Assembly (NCBI RefSeq): GCF_000341085.1
Contig: NZ_ANBA01000016.1
Span: 1-64,000, forward strand
Reading direction: 5' to 3'
DNA length: 64,000 nt
From: Nocardiopsis ganjiahuensis DSM 45031
GTDB lineage: Bacteria; Actinomycetota; Actinomycetes; Streptosporangiales; Streptosporangiaceae
The translations under genes and the position numbers were made by a program. Below, piece after piece: positions 1 through 7,557 of this stretch. How positions within the stretch are numbered: position 1 is the stretch's first letter; each line of letters opens with the position of its first letter. The notes beneath the pieces are model-generated. The model saw nothing but the letters and a program-made list of their open reading frames with translations. It was not told the DNA's origin and did no database searches.

Positions 1-843
1 GAGGCGCTGCACCACCGTGAACACGCTGAAGACGGCCACGCCCAACAGCGCCGCGAGGAGGATGGCGGCGATGAGGTCCTCCGACTGCAGACGGGCCCGG
101 TAGGTGTCCAGGAGGGTCCCGATCCCGGCCTGTCCCTGCGCGAAGAACATGTCGCCGATGACGGCGCCGGTGACGGAGAGCCCCGCGGCGGTGCGCAGAC
201 TCGTGATGACCGACGGCAGGGCGGCGGGCAGCTGCAGGGACAGCAGGCGCCGCCAGCGTCCGGCCCGCCCCAGGGTGAACAGGTCGTGGAGGTCGCGGTC
301 CACCGACTGGAGGCCGAACAGGGTCATCGACACGACCGGGAAGAACGCGATGAGGACGCAGACGATGGTTCTGGCCGGGAGCCCGTAACCGAACCACAGG
401 CCGATCAGGGGCACGATCGCCAGCACGGGGACGACCTGGAGCACGACCGCGTAGGGGTAGACGACGCGTTCGATCGCGCGGGACTGGCTCATCAGCACCG
501 CCGCGGCCACACCCAGGACCGCGGCGAGGAACAGCCCGAGCAGGGCCACCTGGGCGGTGACCGCCAGCGCGCGGAGCATGGTCCCCAGGGTGAGGGGGTC
601 GAGCAGCGAGTGGGTGAGGACCCGGTGCGGCGGGGGCAGGAGGAACCGGCGGTCCTCGCTGAGCACGAGGTAGGACACCGCGTACCAGGCGGTGAGCGCG
701 AGCAGCACCGAGACCAGAGGCGGAAGCGCCCCGTGCCGGCGCGACCGGCGGGCTGCGGCCGGTGCGGTCCCGGGGACGTCGGGCACGGACCGCCGGGCGT
801 TGGAGGCGGGGCCGGTGTGGCGGGTGGGGAGTGTGTCAACCAT
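1..843 (-). CDS. ABC transporter permease, NitT/TauT (SsuC-like) type, 3' end outside window
   Basis: Inner-membrane permease of an importer for a nitrate/sulfonate/taurine/thiamine-precursor class of substrate. The 281 codons visible have a Pro/Ala/Arg-rich cytoplasmic start followed by several hydrophobic segments and the loop that meets the ATPase (around 'LQLPAALPSVITSLRTAAG'), as in the SsuC/ThiX branch of the BPD_transp_1 family. The ATG overlaps the stop of the upstream ATPase in a TGATG junction, so the two are translationally coupled. The reading frame is still open at base 1, so the C-terminus is missing. The exact substrate cannot be told because no binding protein is in view. Confidence 0.85.
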   Translation of the reverse strand, partial: MVDTLPTRHTGPASNARRSVPDVPGTAPAAARRSRRHGALPPLVSVLLALTAWYAVSYLVLSEDRRFLLPPPHRVLTHSLLDPLTLGTMLRALAVTAQVALLGLFLAAVLGVAAAVLMSQSRAIERVVYPYAVVLQVVPVLAIVPLIGLWFGYGLPARTIVCVLIAFFPVVSMTLFGLQSVDRDLHDLFTLGRAGRWRRLLSLQLPAALPSVITSLRTAAGLSVTGAVIGDMFFAQGQAGIGTLLDTYRARLQSEDLIAAILLAALLGVAVFSVFTVVQRL

Positions 844-1622
844 CAGCTCACCCCGTTCAGGGCGGTGCCGACCTCGCGCACCCGCTCATGGAAGCCGGGT
901 TCGTGGCGGAAGCCGGGCGTGCGCGGGTGAGCGGCCGGGTTGTCGACGATCCGCACGATCCTGCCCGGCCGGGGTGACATGACCACGATCCGCGAGGCCA
1001 GGAAGACGGCTTCGGAGACCGAGTGGGTGACGAACAGGGCGGTGAATCCGTGGGCGGTGTGCAGGCGCAGCAGTTCCTCCTGCATGCGCAGGCGGGTGAG
1101 GTCGTCCAGGGCACCGAAGGGCTCGTCCAGGAGCATCAGCTCCGGGCGCAGGGCCAGAGCCCGGGCCAGGGACACCCGCATGCGCATGCCGCCGGACAGC
1201 TCGCCGGGCAGGCCGGCGGCGAACTCGGTGAGCCCGACCGCCTCGATCGCCGCCTCCACCCGGGCACGGCGCTCCGCCCGGCCCACGCCCCGCAGGCGGG
1301 CCGACAGCTCCACGTTGGCCCGCACGCTCCGCCAGGGCAGGAGAGTGGGCGACTGGAAGATCACCCCGGTGGATTCGGGCCCCACCGCCACCGTCCCCGC
1401 CGTGGGGGCCTCCAGCCCGGCGGCCAGGCGCAGGAGCGTGGACTTCCCGCACCCCGAGGCGCCGAGCACCGCGACGAACTCGCCCCGGGACAGTTCGAGG
1501 TCGACCTCCGACAGCGCCAGTGTGCCGGTCGGGTAGCGCAGGTCCACCCCGGCGAAGGTGACGTCCGCCGGTGTGTGATGAGTCGGTGCGTCAGCGTGCC
1601 TGACGGTCTCGTAGAGCTTCAC
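843..1622 (-). CDS. ABC transporter ATP-binding protein, NitT/TauT (SsuB-like) type
   Basis: Cytoplasmic ATPase that powers the permease encoded next. In the 259-residue product I see Walker A (GASGCGKST, residues 54-62), the signature LSGGMRMRVSLARAL, Walker B (ELMLLDEPFGALD) and the switch histidine (FVTHS). The following 'SEAVFLASRIVVMSPRPGRI' is typical of the SsuB/TauB/ThiZ branch. I use the GTG at 1622, which follows a GAGGGG Shine-Dalgarno. A frame open up to 1748 adds 42 residues with no family resemblance. The short N-terminal extension of about 20 residues before the ABC domain is normal for the group. Confidence 0.85.
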   Translation of the reverse strand: MKLYETVRHADAPTHHTPADVTFAGVDLRYPTGTLALSEVDLELSRGEFVAVLGASGCGKSTLLRLAAGLEAPTAGTVAVGPESTGVIFQSPTLLPWRSVRANVELSARLRGVGRAERRARVEAAIEAVGLTEFAAGLPGELSGGMRMRVSLARALALRPELMLLDEPFGALDDLTRLRMQEELLRLHTAHGFTALFVTHSVSEAVFLASRIVVMSPRPGRIVRIVDNPAAHPRTPGFRHEPGFHERVREVGTALNGVS

Positions 1623-1658
1623 TACGCCCCATCCCCTCGGGTGTAGGCCGTCGCATGA

Positions 1659-1668
1659 TTGCATGCAA
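1659..1668. promoter_or_regulatory. palindrome TTGCATGCAA upstream of the ABC operon
   Basis: A perfect 10-bp palindrome lies 37 bp before the GTG of the ATPase gene, in an unusually AT-rich stretch (about 1655-1760) between the ABC operon and the divergent PIG-L gene. Position suggests an operator, but no regulator gene is adjacent. I saw no riboswitch-like structure here. Confidence 0.25.
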
Positions 1669-1905
1669 CCTGTGGTGAAATAGAGAGTAAAGGCGCTCTG
1701 TTGAATGCAGGTTGCCGAATATTTCGCCGAGATTGCTTGATATCGCATGCTGATCGGGAAGCCCTGACATGCGGACGACCCAGCACGCGGAATCGGCCGC
1801 GAGTTCCCCCGTCCCGGCCCGGGGCGGGACGGCGGCGGCCGGGAGGTTCATACGATGGGTGGCGACCTCGAACACGCGGGAACGCCCGCGACGAAAGGAG
1901 CCCCG

Positions 1906-2619
1906 GTGGCTGACGTGCCCGAACGCGCCCTGGTCGTGATGGCCCATCCCGACGACGCCGACTTCGCCTGTGCCGGAACCGTGGCGCTGTGGACCGAGGC
2001 CGGAACCGAGGTGGTCTACCTGATGGTCACCGACGGCGAGGCCGGCGGGGACGAGATCACCCTGGACAGCTCGGAGATCGCCGCGATGCGCCGGGAGGAG
2101 CAGCGCCGGGCCGCGGCCGAGGTCGGGGTCAAGGACGTGCGCTTCCTCGGGTACCCGGACGGAAGGGTGCTGGCCTCCCTCGACCTGCGCCGCGACATCT
2201 CGCGGGTGATCCGCCGGGTCCGGCCCGGGCGCGTGATCATCCCCAGCCCCGAACGCGACTGGGACAGCATCGCCGCCAGCCACCCCGACCACATGGCCAC
2301 CGGAGAGGCCACCCTCAACGCGGTCTTCCCGGACGCGCGCAACCCGCACGCACACCGTGAACTCCTCGCCGACGAGGGCCTGGCCCCGTGGACCGTCCCC
2401 GAGGTCTGGGTCGTCGGCGGCCCCAAGCCCAACCACTACTCGGACATCACCGACGTCTTCGAGCGCAAGGTGGCGGCGCTGACCGCGCACGAGAGCCAGA
2501 TCGGGGACATCGCGGAGCTGGAGCCGATGCTGCGCCAGTGGATGGCCGCCAACGCCGCCGAGGCAGGGCTCCCCGTGGGCCGCCTGGCCGAGGTCTTCCA
2601 GATCGTCCAGACCGCCTGA
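1906..2619 (+). CDS. PIG-L (LmbE-like) family deacetylase
   Basis: Zinc-dependent N-acetyl-sugar/amine deacetylase family, which includes MshB and mycothiol-conjugate amidase. The metal-binding motif AHPDDAD occurs near the N-terminus and a second motif HPDHMATGEA in the middle, as expected for the fold; length (237 residues) is normal. The GTG at 1906 is chosen because AAAGGAG ends 5 bases before it; an upstream ATG at 1855 has no such signal. It stands alone, divergent from the ABC operon. Substrate is not predictable; the late histidines of MshB-specific motifs were not recognised, so I do not call it MshB. Confidence 0.85.
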   Translation: MADVPERALVVMAHPDDADFACAGTVALWTEAGTEVVYLMVTDGEAGGDEITLDSSEIAAMRREEQRRAAAEVGVKDVRFLGYPDGRVLASLDLRRDISRVIRRVRPGRVIIPSPERDWDSIAASHPDHMATGEATLNAVFPDARNPHAHRELLADEGLAPWTVPEVWVVGGPKPNHYSDITDVFERKVAALTAHESQIGDIAELEPMLRQWMAANAAEAGLPVGRLAEVFQIVQTA

Positions 2620-2715
2620 GCCGAACCCGGGGGCGCTGTCGCGCGGCTCCGCGACCGCACCCCGTGGTGCCACGGCTCCCGGGCCGCGACCGCAGCATCG
2701 CCCGGGTTGCGACTC

Positions 2716-2732
2716 ATACCCTTCAGGGGTAT
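2716..2732. promoter_or_regulatory. CsoR-like operator 1
   Basis: ATACCCTTCAGGGGTAT is a near-perfect inverted repeat of the ATACCCC/GGGGTAT type bound by copper-sensing CsoR and related DUF156 repressors. It lies 32 bp (about three helical turns) from a second copy and about 75 bp before the YHS mini-protein gene. Confidence 0.6.
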
Positions 2733-2747
2733 AAGTGGATCTTGAGA

Positions 2748-2764
2748 ATACCCCCTCAGGGTAT
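2748..2764. promoter_or_regulatory. CsoR-like operator 2
   Basis: ATACCCCCTCAGGGTAT, the second copy of the element at 2716-2732, in the leader of the YHS mini-protein gene. Two in-phase sites suggest cooperative repression that is relieved by copper or a reactive sulfur species. No csoR gene is in the window, so the repressor would act from elsewhere. Confidence 0.6.
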
Positions 2765-2806
2765 CCGAGTGCGACAGGGGCGTACCCCCTGGGAGGAGCC
2801 ACCACC

Positions 2807-3016
2807 ATGGGCCATCACGACCACAGGGCACCGGAGGACACCGTTCAGGACGGAGTCGCCATCTGCCCGGTGATGCCGGACAACACGGTCGTCAAGGCCG
2901 AGGCCGAAGCCGCCGGCCTCGTCCGCGACCACGGCGGCCGGCGGTACTGGCTCTGCTGCTCCTGCTGCGGCCCACGTTTCGACGCGGACCCCGAGCGCTA
3001 CACCGGGGCGGCCTGA
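2807..3016 (+). CDS. small YHS-domain metal-binding protein
   Basis: A 69-residue soluble protein that is essentially one YHS/TRASH-like domain. It has a His-rich start (MGHHDH), then CPVM, a central beta section, and YWLCCSCCGPRFDADPERY, matching the YHS pattern of a CPxM motif followed by aromatic-CC..C..F..DP..Y. Such domains bind soft metals, often copper, and occur beside copper ATPases. ATG 2807 follows GGGAGGAG. Two CsoR-like operators precede it, supporting a copper or sulfur-stress role. A strong terminator follows at 3215, so it is probably a single-gene transcript. Confidence 0.75.
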   Translation: MGHHDHRAPEDTVQDGVAICPVMPDNTVVKAEAEAAGLVRDHGGRRYWLCCSCCGPRFDADPERYTGAA

Positions 3017-3214
3017 ACATGGCCTGGGAACGGCGAGGCCTGGCACGGATCGCCCTGGCAGGCGTGATCGGGGCGGCCCAGGAGGCGGTTCGGCTGGAGC
3101 GGGCCCGCACCGAGACCTCCCCGCCCACCGCCGCCGACACGCGTTCCGCGCTCCGGTCCCGGGCCGCTGTCACCTGCCTCGTGGGCTGCCTGACACGCTC
3201 GTTGGCCCCGGACG

Positions 3215-3256
3215 CCCCTGTTCCCCCGCTCCCCCGGGGGTGCGGGGGAACAGGGG
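3215..3256 (+). terminator. long GC-rich hairpin terminator
   Basis: Fifteen-base arms CCCCTGTTCCCCCGC and GCGGGGGAACAGGGG are perfectly complementary and enclose a further CCCCC/GGGGG pair. It ends the transcript of the YHS gene before the sirtuin gene. An open frame at 3019-3261 runs straight through it and is not considered a gene. Confidence 0.7.
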
Positions 3257-3360
3257 CCTAGGGACACGGCGGGAACCCGGGAGACGAGACCCCCGGTGCG
3301 CTCGGCCGGGGGCGCCCGCCCCGGCGGAAGGGGAACGCCGTCACGACATATCCTCGAACG

Positions 3361-4212
3361 GTGACGAACACGCTCCGCGTCCACAGCCCCGCCGAGGCGG
3401 CCGCCCGGGTACGCGAGGTCCTCGGCCCGGGGCCGGTGGTCGCGCTGACCGGCGCGGGGATCTCGACGGACTCGGGCATCCCCGACTACCGTGGCCCGGA
3501 CTCACCGCCCCGCACACCCATGACCTACCAGGAGTTCGTCGGCGACGCCGTGTTCCGGCGCCACTACTGGGCCCGCAACCACGTCGGCCGGCGCCACGTG
3601 GAGAACACCAGGCCCAACGACGGCCACCGCGCCCTGGCCGACCTCGAACGCGCCGGCGTGGTGTCCGGGGTGATCACCCAGAACGTCGACACCCTGCACG
3701 AGGCCGCGGGCAGCAGCCGCGTCATCGACCTGCACGGCCGCTACGACCGGGTGGTCTGCATGGGGTGCCGTGCGGTGACCGGCCGCGAGGAGCTGGCCGA
3801 ACGCCTCACCGAACTCAATCCCGGCTTCGCCGCCGAGGTGGCCGACATCGAGGTCGCCCCCGACGCCGACGCCGTCCTGGCCTCCACCGAGCACTTCCGG
3901 GTGGCCGACTGCTCCTCCTGCGGCGGCGTCCTCAAACCGGACATCGTGTACTTCGGCGAGAACGTGCCCAAGCCCCGGGTACTGGAGGCCTACGCGATGG
4001 TCGACCACGCGGCCGGGCTGTTGGTAGCGGGGTCGTCCCTGACGGTCTTCTCCGGACGAAGGTTCGTGAAGCACGCCGTCAGCCGGGGCAGACCCGTGGT
4101 GATCCTGAACCGCGGCGCGACCCGCGCGGACGACATCGCGACCCTGACAGTGGAGCACGGCTGCTCCGAGGTCCTGCGCGCGCTGGCGGACGCCTACCTC
4201 GCCGAGCGCTAG
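3361..4212 (+). CDS. Sir2-family NAD-dependent protein deacylase
   Basis: Removes acyl groups from lysine side chains with NAD as co-substrate. The product (283 residues) shows the NAD motif GAGIST (31-36) with SGIPDYRG, TQNVD (106-110), the catalytic histidine in DLHG (His125), and two zinc cysteine pairs (Cys133/136 and Cys184/187). A GTG is the only sensible start. No Shine-Dalgarno is visible, and the sequence before it (ACGACATATCCTCGAACG) could be a -10 region, so a leaderless mRNA is likely. It is a single gene; targets may include acetyl-CoA synthetases but nothing here proves that. Confidence 0.92.
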   Translation: MTNTLRVHSPAEAAARVREVLGPGPVVALTGAGISTDSGIPDYRGPDSPPRTPMTYQEFVGDAVFRRHYWARNHVGRRHVENTRPNDGHRALADLERAGVVSGVITQNVDTLHEAAGSSRVIDLHGRYDRVVCMGCRAVTGREELAERLTELNPGFAAEVADIEVAPDADAVLASTEHFRVADCSSCGGVLKPDIVYFGENVPKPRVLEAYAMVDHAAGLLVAGSSLTVFSGRRFVKHAVSRGRPVVILNRGATRADDIATLTVEHGCSEVLRALADAYLAER

Positions 4213-4332
4213 GAGACGGGCGGCACGGTGCCCGGGCCCGGCCGGAACACGCGCCCCGGCTCCGCTTCCGGTTCAGGTGTTCGCCTCCCGCCCGTATGCC
4301 CTGTTCCCAAGTGCCGCGCGTGTGCGTTACGG

Positions 4333-4353
4333 TAATGGTTATCGTTTTCATTA
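4333..4353. promoter_or_regulatory. Zur box
   Basis: The core TGGTTATCGTTTTCA fits the actinobacterial Zur consensus TGAAAATNATTTTCA, and the flanking TAATG/CATTA arms are perfect. It is the only strongly AT-rich patch in the area and ends 18 bp before the start of the Mrf-like gene. Zur would repress the two genes downstream while zinc is sufficient and release them in starvation. Confidence 0.75.
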
Positions 4354-4371
4354 ATGGGAGGGTCTTCCCCG

Positions 4372-5487
4372 ATGAAAGAAGTGACCGCACCCCTGCGCGT
4401 GGTCGTGGTCTCCGGGCTGCACCGGCTCGCCCGCCGCAGCACCGTGGACGACCTGATCACAGCCGTGCCGGGCTCCATCGCCGTCCACCACGACCTCGAC
4501 GGCATCGCCGAGGGCATCGTCCACCGCGTCACCCGTGACCGCTGGGGAACCCTCGGCCACAGCCGTGTCGACCTGGACCACCTGTGTGCCTCCTGCACCC
4601 TGCGCGAGGACCTCATCCCCACCCTGCTGGACCTGGCCGAGCGCGGCGAGCACACCCTGTGCGTGGTGGAGACCTGGGACGGGGTCGAGCCCCGTTCCGT
4701 GGCCGAACTCGTCTCCTCCCACGAGGAGCTGCGACTGGCCACCGTCGTCACCGCGGTGGACTCCGAGCGCCTGCTCCCGGACCTGGCCAGCCTCGACGAC
4801 CTAGCCGACCGGTCCCTGGACATCGCCGTGGAGGACGAGCGCACCGTCGCCGAGGTCCTCTCCCACCAGGTCGAGTACCCCACGGTGCTCGCGTTGCACG
4901 GCGCCCGACACCGCGACGAGGCCCGGGCACTCGTCGAGCACCTGAACCCGGCGGCCGTGGTGGTCCCGCCCGGCGGCGGACTGATCGCCCTCACCGAGGG
5001 CCGCTTCGACCCCGAGAGCGCCGCCAACCGGCTCAACCCGGCGTGGGCCCAGTACTCCGACCTCGCCGACGGCCGTGTCAGCACCGTCGTGTGGACCCGC
5101 AAGCGCCCGCTCCACCCGGTCCGCCTGCACGAGTCCCTGGAGCGGATCGTCGCCTCCGGGGTACGCGGGCGCGGCCGGGTCTGGCTGGCCAGCAGGCCCG
5201 ACACCCTCCTGGTGTGGGACGCCTACAACGACGCACTGATCCTGGAGAGCGCGGGCCCCTGGCTGGGCGCCCTGCCCGAGGCCGCCCTCGACATGGTCTC
5301 CGAGACCCGCCGCACCTCGGCGCTCCTGGACTGGGACCCGGTGGTCGGCGACCGCCGCCAGCACCTGGCCTTCACCGGGGTCGACCTGGACGCCGAACGG
5401 CTCGTCGAACTCCTCGACTCCTGCCTGCTCACCGACGAGGAGGCCGGCCGCCCTCTGGCCGAGGACCCCTTCGCCGACGCGATCTGA
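4372..5487 (+). CDS. Mrf-like CobW-family protein of the zinc-starvation (C-) ribosome operon
   Basis: A 371-residue CobW/COG0523-related protein without the usual GxxGxGKT nucleotide loop: the N-terminus reads VVVSGLHRLARRSTVDD. It keeps the metal-binding CASC pair (Cys72, Cys75) and the CobW C-terminal domain (HPVRLHESLERI...RGRVWLASRPD). This matches the mycobacterial protein Mrf, which sits in the Zur-controlled alternative-ribosome operon and recruits a hibernation factor to zinc-free ribosomes. It lies behind a Zur box and 56 bp before the cysteine-free S18 gene, presumably in one transcript. It would act in the cytosol. Equating it with Mrf is inference from sequence pattern and context; many genomes annotate it only as a GTP-binding protein. 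Confidence 0.8.
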   Translation: MKEVTAPLRVVVVSGLHRLARRSTVDDLITAVPGSIAVHHDLDGIAEGIVHRVTRDRWGTLGHSRVDLDHLCASCTLREDLIPTLLDLAERGEHTLCVVETWDGVEPRSVAELVSSHEELRLATVVTAVDSERLLPDLASLDDLADRSLDIAVEDERTVAEVLSHQVEYPTVLALHGARHRDEARALVEHLNPAAVVVPPGGGLIALTEGRFDPESAANRLNPAWAQYSDLADGRVSTVVWTRKRPLHPVRLHESLERIVASGVRGRGRVWLASRPDTLLVWDAYNDALILESAGPWLGALPEAALDMVSETRRTSALLDWDPVVGDRRQHLAFTGVDLDAERLVELLDSCLLTDEEAGRPLAEDPFADAI

Positions 5488-5543
5488 CCCACCGGCACAC
5501 CCGCGCAGAACAACACCCGAAGGCCGACCCGAGGAGGACTCCC

Positions 5544-5795
5544 ATGCCACCGAAGACCCGCCGACCCAGCGGACGCGACACCTCGCGCCGGTTCGCCAAC
5601 CCCCTGGGCGAGGCCGACCACGTCGACTACAAGGACACGAACCTGCTCCGCAAGTTCATCTCGGAGAAGGGGAAGATCCGCAGCCGCCGGGTCACCCGCG
5701 TCACCGCCCGCCAGCAGCGCCTGATCGCCGCGGCCGTCAAGAACGCCCGCGAGATGGCCCTGCTGCCGTACCCGTCCTCGACCAAGCAGAGCTGA
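5544..5795 (+). CDS. rpsR: 30S ribosomal protein S18, zinc-independent (C-) paralogue
   Basis: Ribosomal protein S18 of 83 residues. The family core is clear: HVDYKDTNLLRKFISEKGKI, RRVT, and the C-terminal VKNAREMALLPY. The zinc-ribbon cysteines that the housekeeping actinobacterial S18 has near its N-terminus are absent (no cysteine in the whole protein; the position reads RRFANPLGEADH). This marks it as the C- paralogue made in zinc starvation so that zinc can be recovered from C+ ribosomes. Start ATG follows GAGGAGG. Placed behind the Zur box and Mrf-like gene; other C- proteins (S14, L28, L33) are not in this window. Confidence 0.95.
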   Translation: MPPKTRRPSGRDTSRRFANPLGEADHVDYKDTNLLRKFISEKGKIRSRRVTRVTARQQRLIAAAVKNAREMALLPYPSSTKQS

Positions 5796-5860
5796 TCCGG
5801 GACCGGCCCGGCGGACCGACGGAGCCGTCTCGGCGGCACCGGCGAACCGTCCGGGACCAC

Positions 5861-5886
5861 CGGCCCCGGCTCGCGGGCCGGGGCCG
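5861..5886 (+). terminator. hairpin terminator after the rpsR operon
   Basis: Perfect 10-bp stem CGGCCCCGGC / GCCGGGGCCG with a six-base loop, 66 bp after the rpsR stop. It has no T-run, which is common for terminators in high-GC actinomycetes. Confidence 0.6.
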
Positions 5887-6044
5887 CCCTGACCGGCAGC
5901 ACACCGAAAGCGGGGCCGACCGTTCGCCATCCGGTCGGCCCGGGTGGGTTCCCGGGGCACTCTCCCTCCTCCGGGACCCCCTCCCCCGCCCCGGGAGCCC
6001 CACCACCACGGGCAGCGTCCCCCACCGGGGCACCACGCCCCGAG

Positions 6045-6320
6045 TCAGACGGGTTCGGGAACCCCGGCCAGAGCCGCCGGAGCGAGCACGCGCAGGAACG
6101 GGACCACCGCGAGGACGGCCAGCACCGCGAAGAACCCGAAGGCGGACCGCTCCCCCACCAGCTCGGCCGACAGTCCGACCAGCACGGCGCCCTACGGCAT
6201 CGCGCCCCAGCTGAACAGACGTGCCGCGGCGCTGTAGCGGCCCAGCATCTCCGAGCCGACGATCCGCTGCCCGAGGGTGCGCGCGTTGACCGACCACAGG
6301 GTGCCGCCCGTCCCGCCGGG
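6045..6320 (-). pseudogene. C-terminal remnant of an MFS transporter
   Basis: Reading the minus strand gives a continuous MFS-like tail (TLWSVNARTLGQRIVGSEML, then GRYSAAARLFSWGAMP, a TAG stop at 6192-6194, then GAVLVGLSAELVGERSAF and a final hydrophobic helix to a TGA at 6045). The 'GxR(Q/R)xxxPxxLxGR..a..R...wG..PlGa..GG' pattern is that of the C-terminal half of drug-efflux MFS proteins, where the stop replaces the usual Leu or Ile. No N-terminal half exists: the similarity begins right beside the stop codon of the LacI gene. It is therefore a truncated and interrupted leftover, probably cut when the sugar locus arrived. Confidence 0.65.
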
Positions 6321-6321
6321 C

Positions 6322-7338
6322 TCACTCCTTGGGCGGGGCCGTACTGTCGCGTCGGATCAGGCGGGTGGCCAGCTCCACCCGGGTGGTCTCGGGCTGGTTG
6401 CCGCTGATGAGGTCGAACAGCATGCGGGTGGCCATCTGCGCCATGTCGCGCAGCGGCTGCCGGACGGTGGTCAGCGGCGGGGTCGCCCACTCGGCCTCGG
6501 GGAGGTCGTCGAAGCCCACCACCGAGACGTCGTCCGGCACGCTCAGGCCCCGCTTGTACAGGACCTCGTAGGCGCCGCGGGCCATCTGGTCCGAGCCCGC
6601 GAAGATCGCCGTGGGCGGTTCGGGCAGGTCGAGCAGGTCCTCGGTGAGGTCCTTTCCGGTCCCGGCCATGAAGTCGCCGTGGGTGACGTACCCGTCGAGC
6701 ACGGGCAGCCCGGCGTCGCGCATGGCGCTGCGGTACCCGTCCACCCGGGCCCGGCTGCACATCACGTCGGGCGGTCCGGCGAGCATCGCGATGCGCCGGT
6801 GGCCCAGGCCGATGAGGTGCTCGGTGGCGGTGAGGCCCCCGTCCCAGTTGGCCGCGCCCACCGCCGGGACCTCGCGGGCGGGGTCGCCGACGGGGTCGAC
6901 GGTCACCACCGGGATGCCGAGGGCGTCCAGCTGGGCCTGCTGCTGGGAGGAGAGCTCGGACAGCACCAGGACCACACCGTCGGAGTGCCGGGCCTGGAGG
7001 TTGTCCAGCCACTTGCGGCCGGGCCTGCTGCGCTTGCGGTCGTGCACGGCGGAGACGACGATCCCGAAACCGGCGTCGTGCGTGACCTCCTCGACCCCGG
7101 TGAGGATCTCCATCGCCCAGGGACTCCCCAGGTCCAGGAAGACGAGGTCGATCAGGCCGACGGGGCGGCGTTCCCGGTGGCGTCGCGGCTGGTAACGGTG
7201 CTGCTCCAGGAGCCGTTCCACCTGGCGGCGGGTGTCGGCCGCGACGTCGAGATGACCGTTGATCACCTTGGAGACGGTCGAGACGGAAACCCCCGCCTCA
7301 CCGGCGATCTCGGCCAGGGTTGGGCGTCGCTTCGCCAT
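6322..7338 (-). CDS. LacI-family repressor of the xyloside operon
   Basis: A 338-residue LacI/GalR protein: N-terminal helix-turn-helix TLAEIAGEAGVSVSTVSKVI (7-26), hinge, and a periplasmic-binding-like sensor domain ending in the usual 'VVGFDDLPEAEWATPPLTTVRQP'. It is divergent from the ABC/xylosidase operon, and the 219-bp gap contains three CGAAA-type inverted repeats typical of LacI operators. It probably represses that operon and itself until a xylo-oligosaccharide or xylose binds. It resembles the XylR/BxlR group of actinomycetes. Confidence 0.9.
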   Translation of the reverse strand: MAKRRPTLAEIAGEAGVSVSTVSKVINGHLDVAADTRRQVERLLEQHRYQPRRHRERRPVGLIDLVFLDLGSPWAMEILTGVEEVTHDAGFGIVVSAVHDRKRSRPGRKWLDNLQARHSDGVVLVLSELSSQQQAQLDALGIPVVTVDPVGDPAREVPAVGAANWDGGLTATEHLIGLGHRRIAMLAGPPDVMCSRARVDGYRSAMRDAGLPVLDGYVTHGDFMAGTGKDLTEDLLDLPEPPTAIFAGSDQMARGAYEVLYKRGLSVPDDVSVVGFDDLPEAEWATPPLTTVRQPLRDMAQMATRMLFDLISGNQPETTRVELATRLIRRDSTAPPKE

Positions 7339-7398
7339 GTGCCTCCTCGTCGTCGGGGGAACCGGCTTCCCCGTGCTCCGCTGCGCTGGATTCTATCC

Positions 7399-7410
7399 CG
7401 AAACTTTTCG
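7399..7410. promoter_or_regulatory. LacI-type operator O1 (CGAAACTTTTCG)
   Basis: Twelve-base inverted repeat CGAAAC/TTTTCG about 60 bp before the LacI gene start, the same half-site as the two sites nearer the ABC operon. Likely autoregulation site. Confidence 0.55.
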
Positions 7411-7448
7411 AAGTCCACACCGCAACCTCCTCGCAACCAAACAGCCCC

Positions 7449-7477
7449 TTGACGTGGACGCGAGGACAACTTAGCGT
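7449..7477 (+). promoter_or_regulatory. promoter of the xyloside ABC operon
   Basis: TTGACG (-35, 7449-7454), 17-bp spacer, TAGCGT (-10, 7472-7477). Transcription would start near 7484, immediately before the two operators at 7487 and 7508, a classic arrangement for repression. Confidence 0.55.
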
Positions 7478-7486
7478 CAGCCTTCC

Positions 7487-7519
7487 CGAAAGCTATCGGA
7501 AACATTTCGAAAGCTTTCG
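7487..7519. promoter_or_regulatory. tandem LacI-type operators O2 and O3
   Basis: CGAAAGCTATCG at 7487-7498 and the perfect palindrome CGAAAGCTTTCG at 7508-7519 lie 21 bp apart (two helical turns), just downstream of the predicted transcription start. They match the operator at 7399 and are the probable binding sites of the divergent LacI protein. Confidence 0.65.
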
Positions 7520-7557
7520 GTGCCCCCCGGAACAAACGGAAGAACGGTGTACACGCC

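Noticed and set aside
1623..1905. Possible TPP riboswitch before the ABC importer genes (suggested by the ThiX/ThiZ-like family)
   Set aside because: The conserved CTGAGA and ACCTGATC elements were not found in the right order on the minus strand.
3019..3261. 80-codon open frame starting 2 bp after the YHS gene
   Set aside because: It runs through the strong terminator at 3215-3256, has no ribosome site and no family resemblance.
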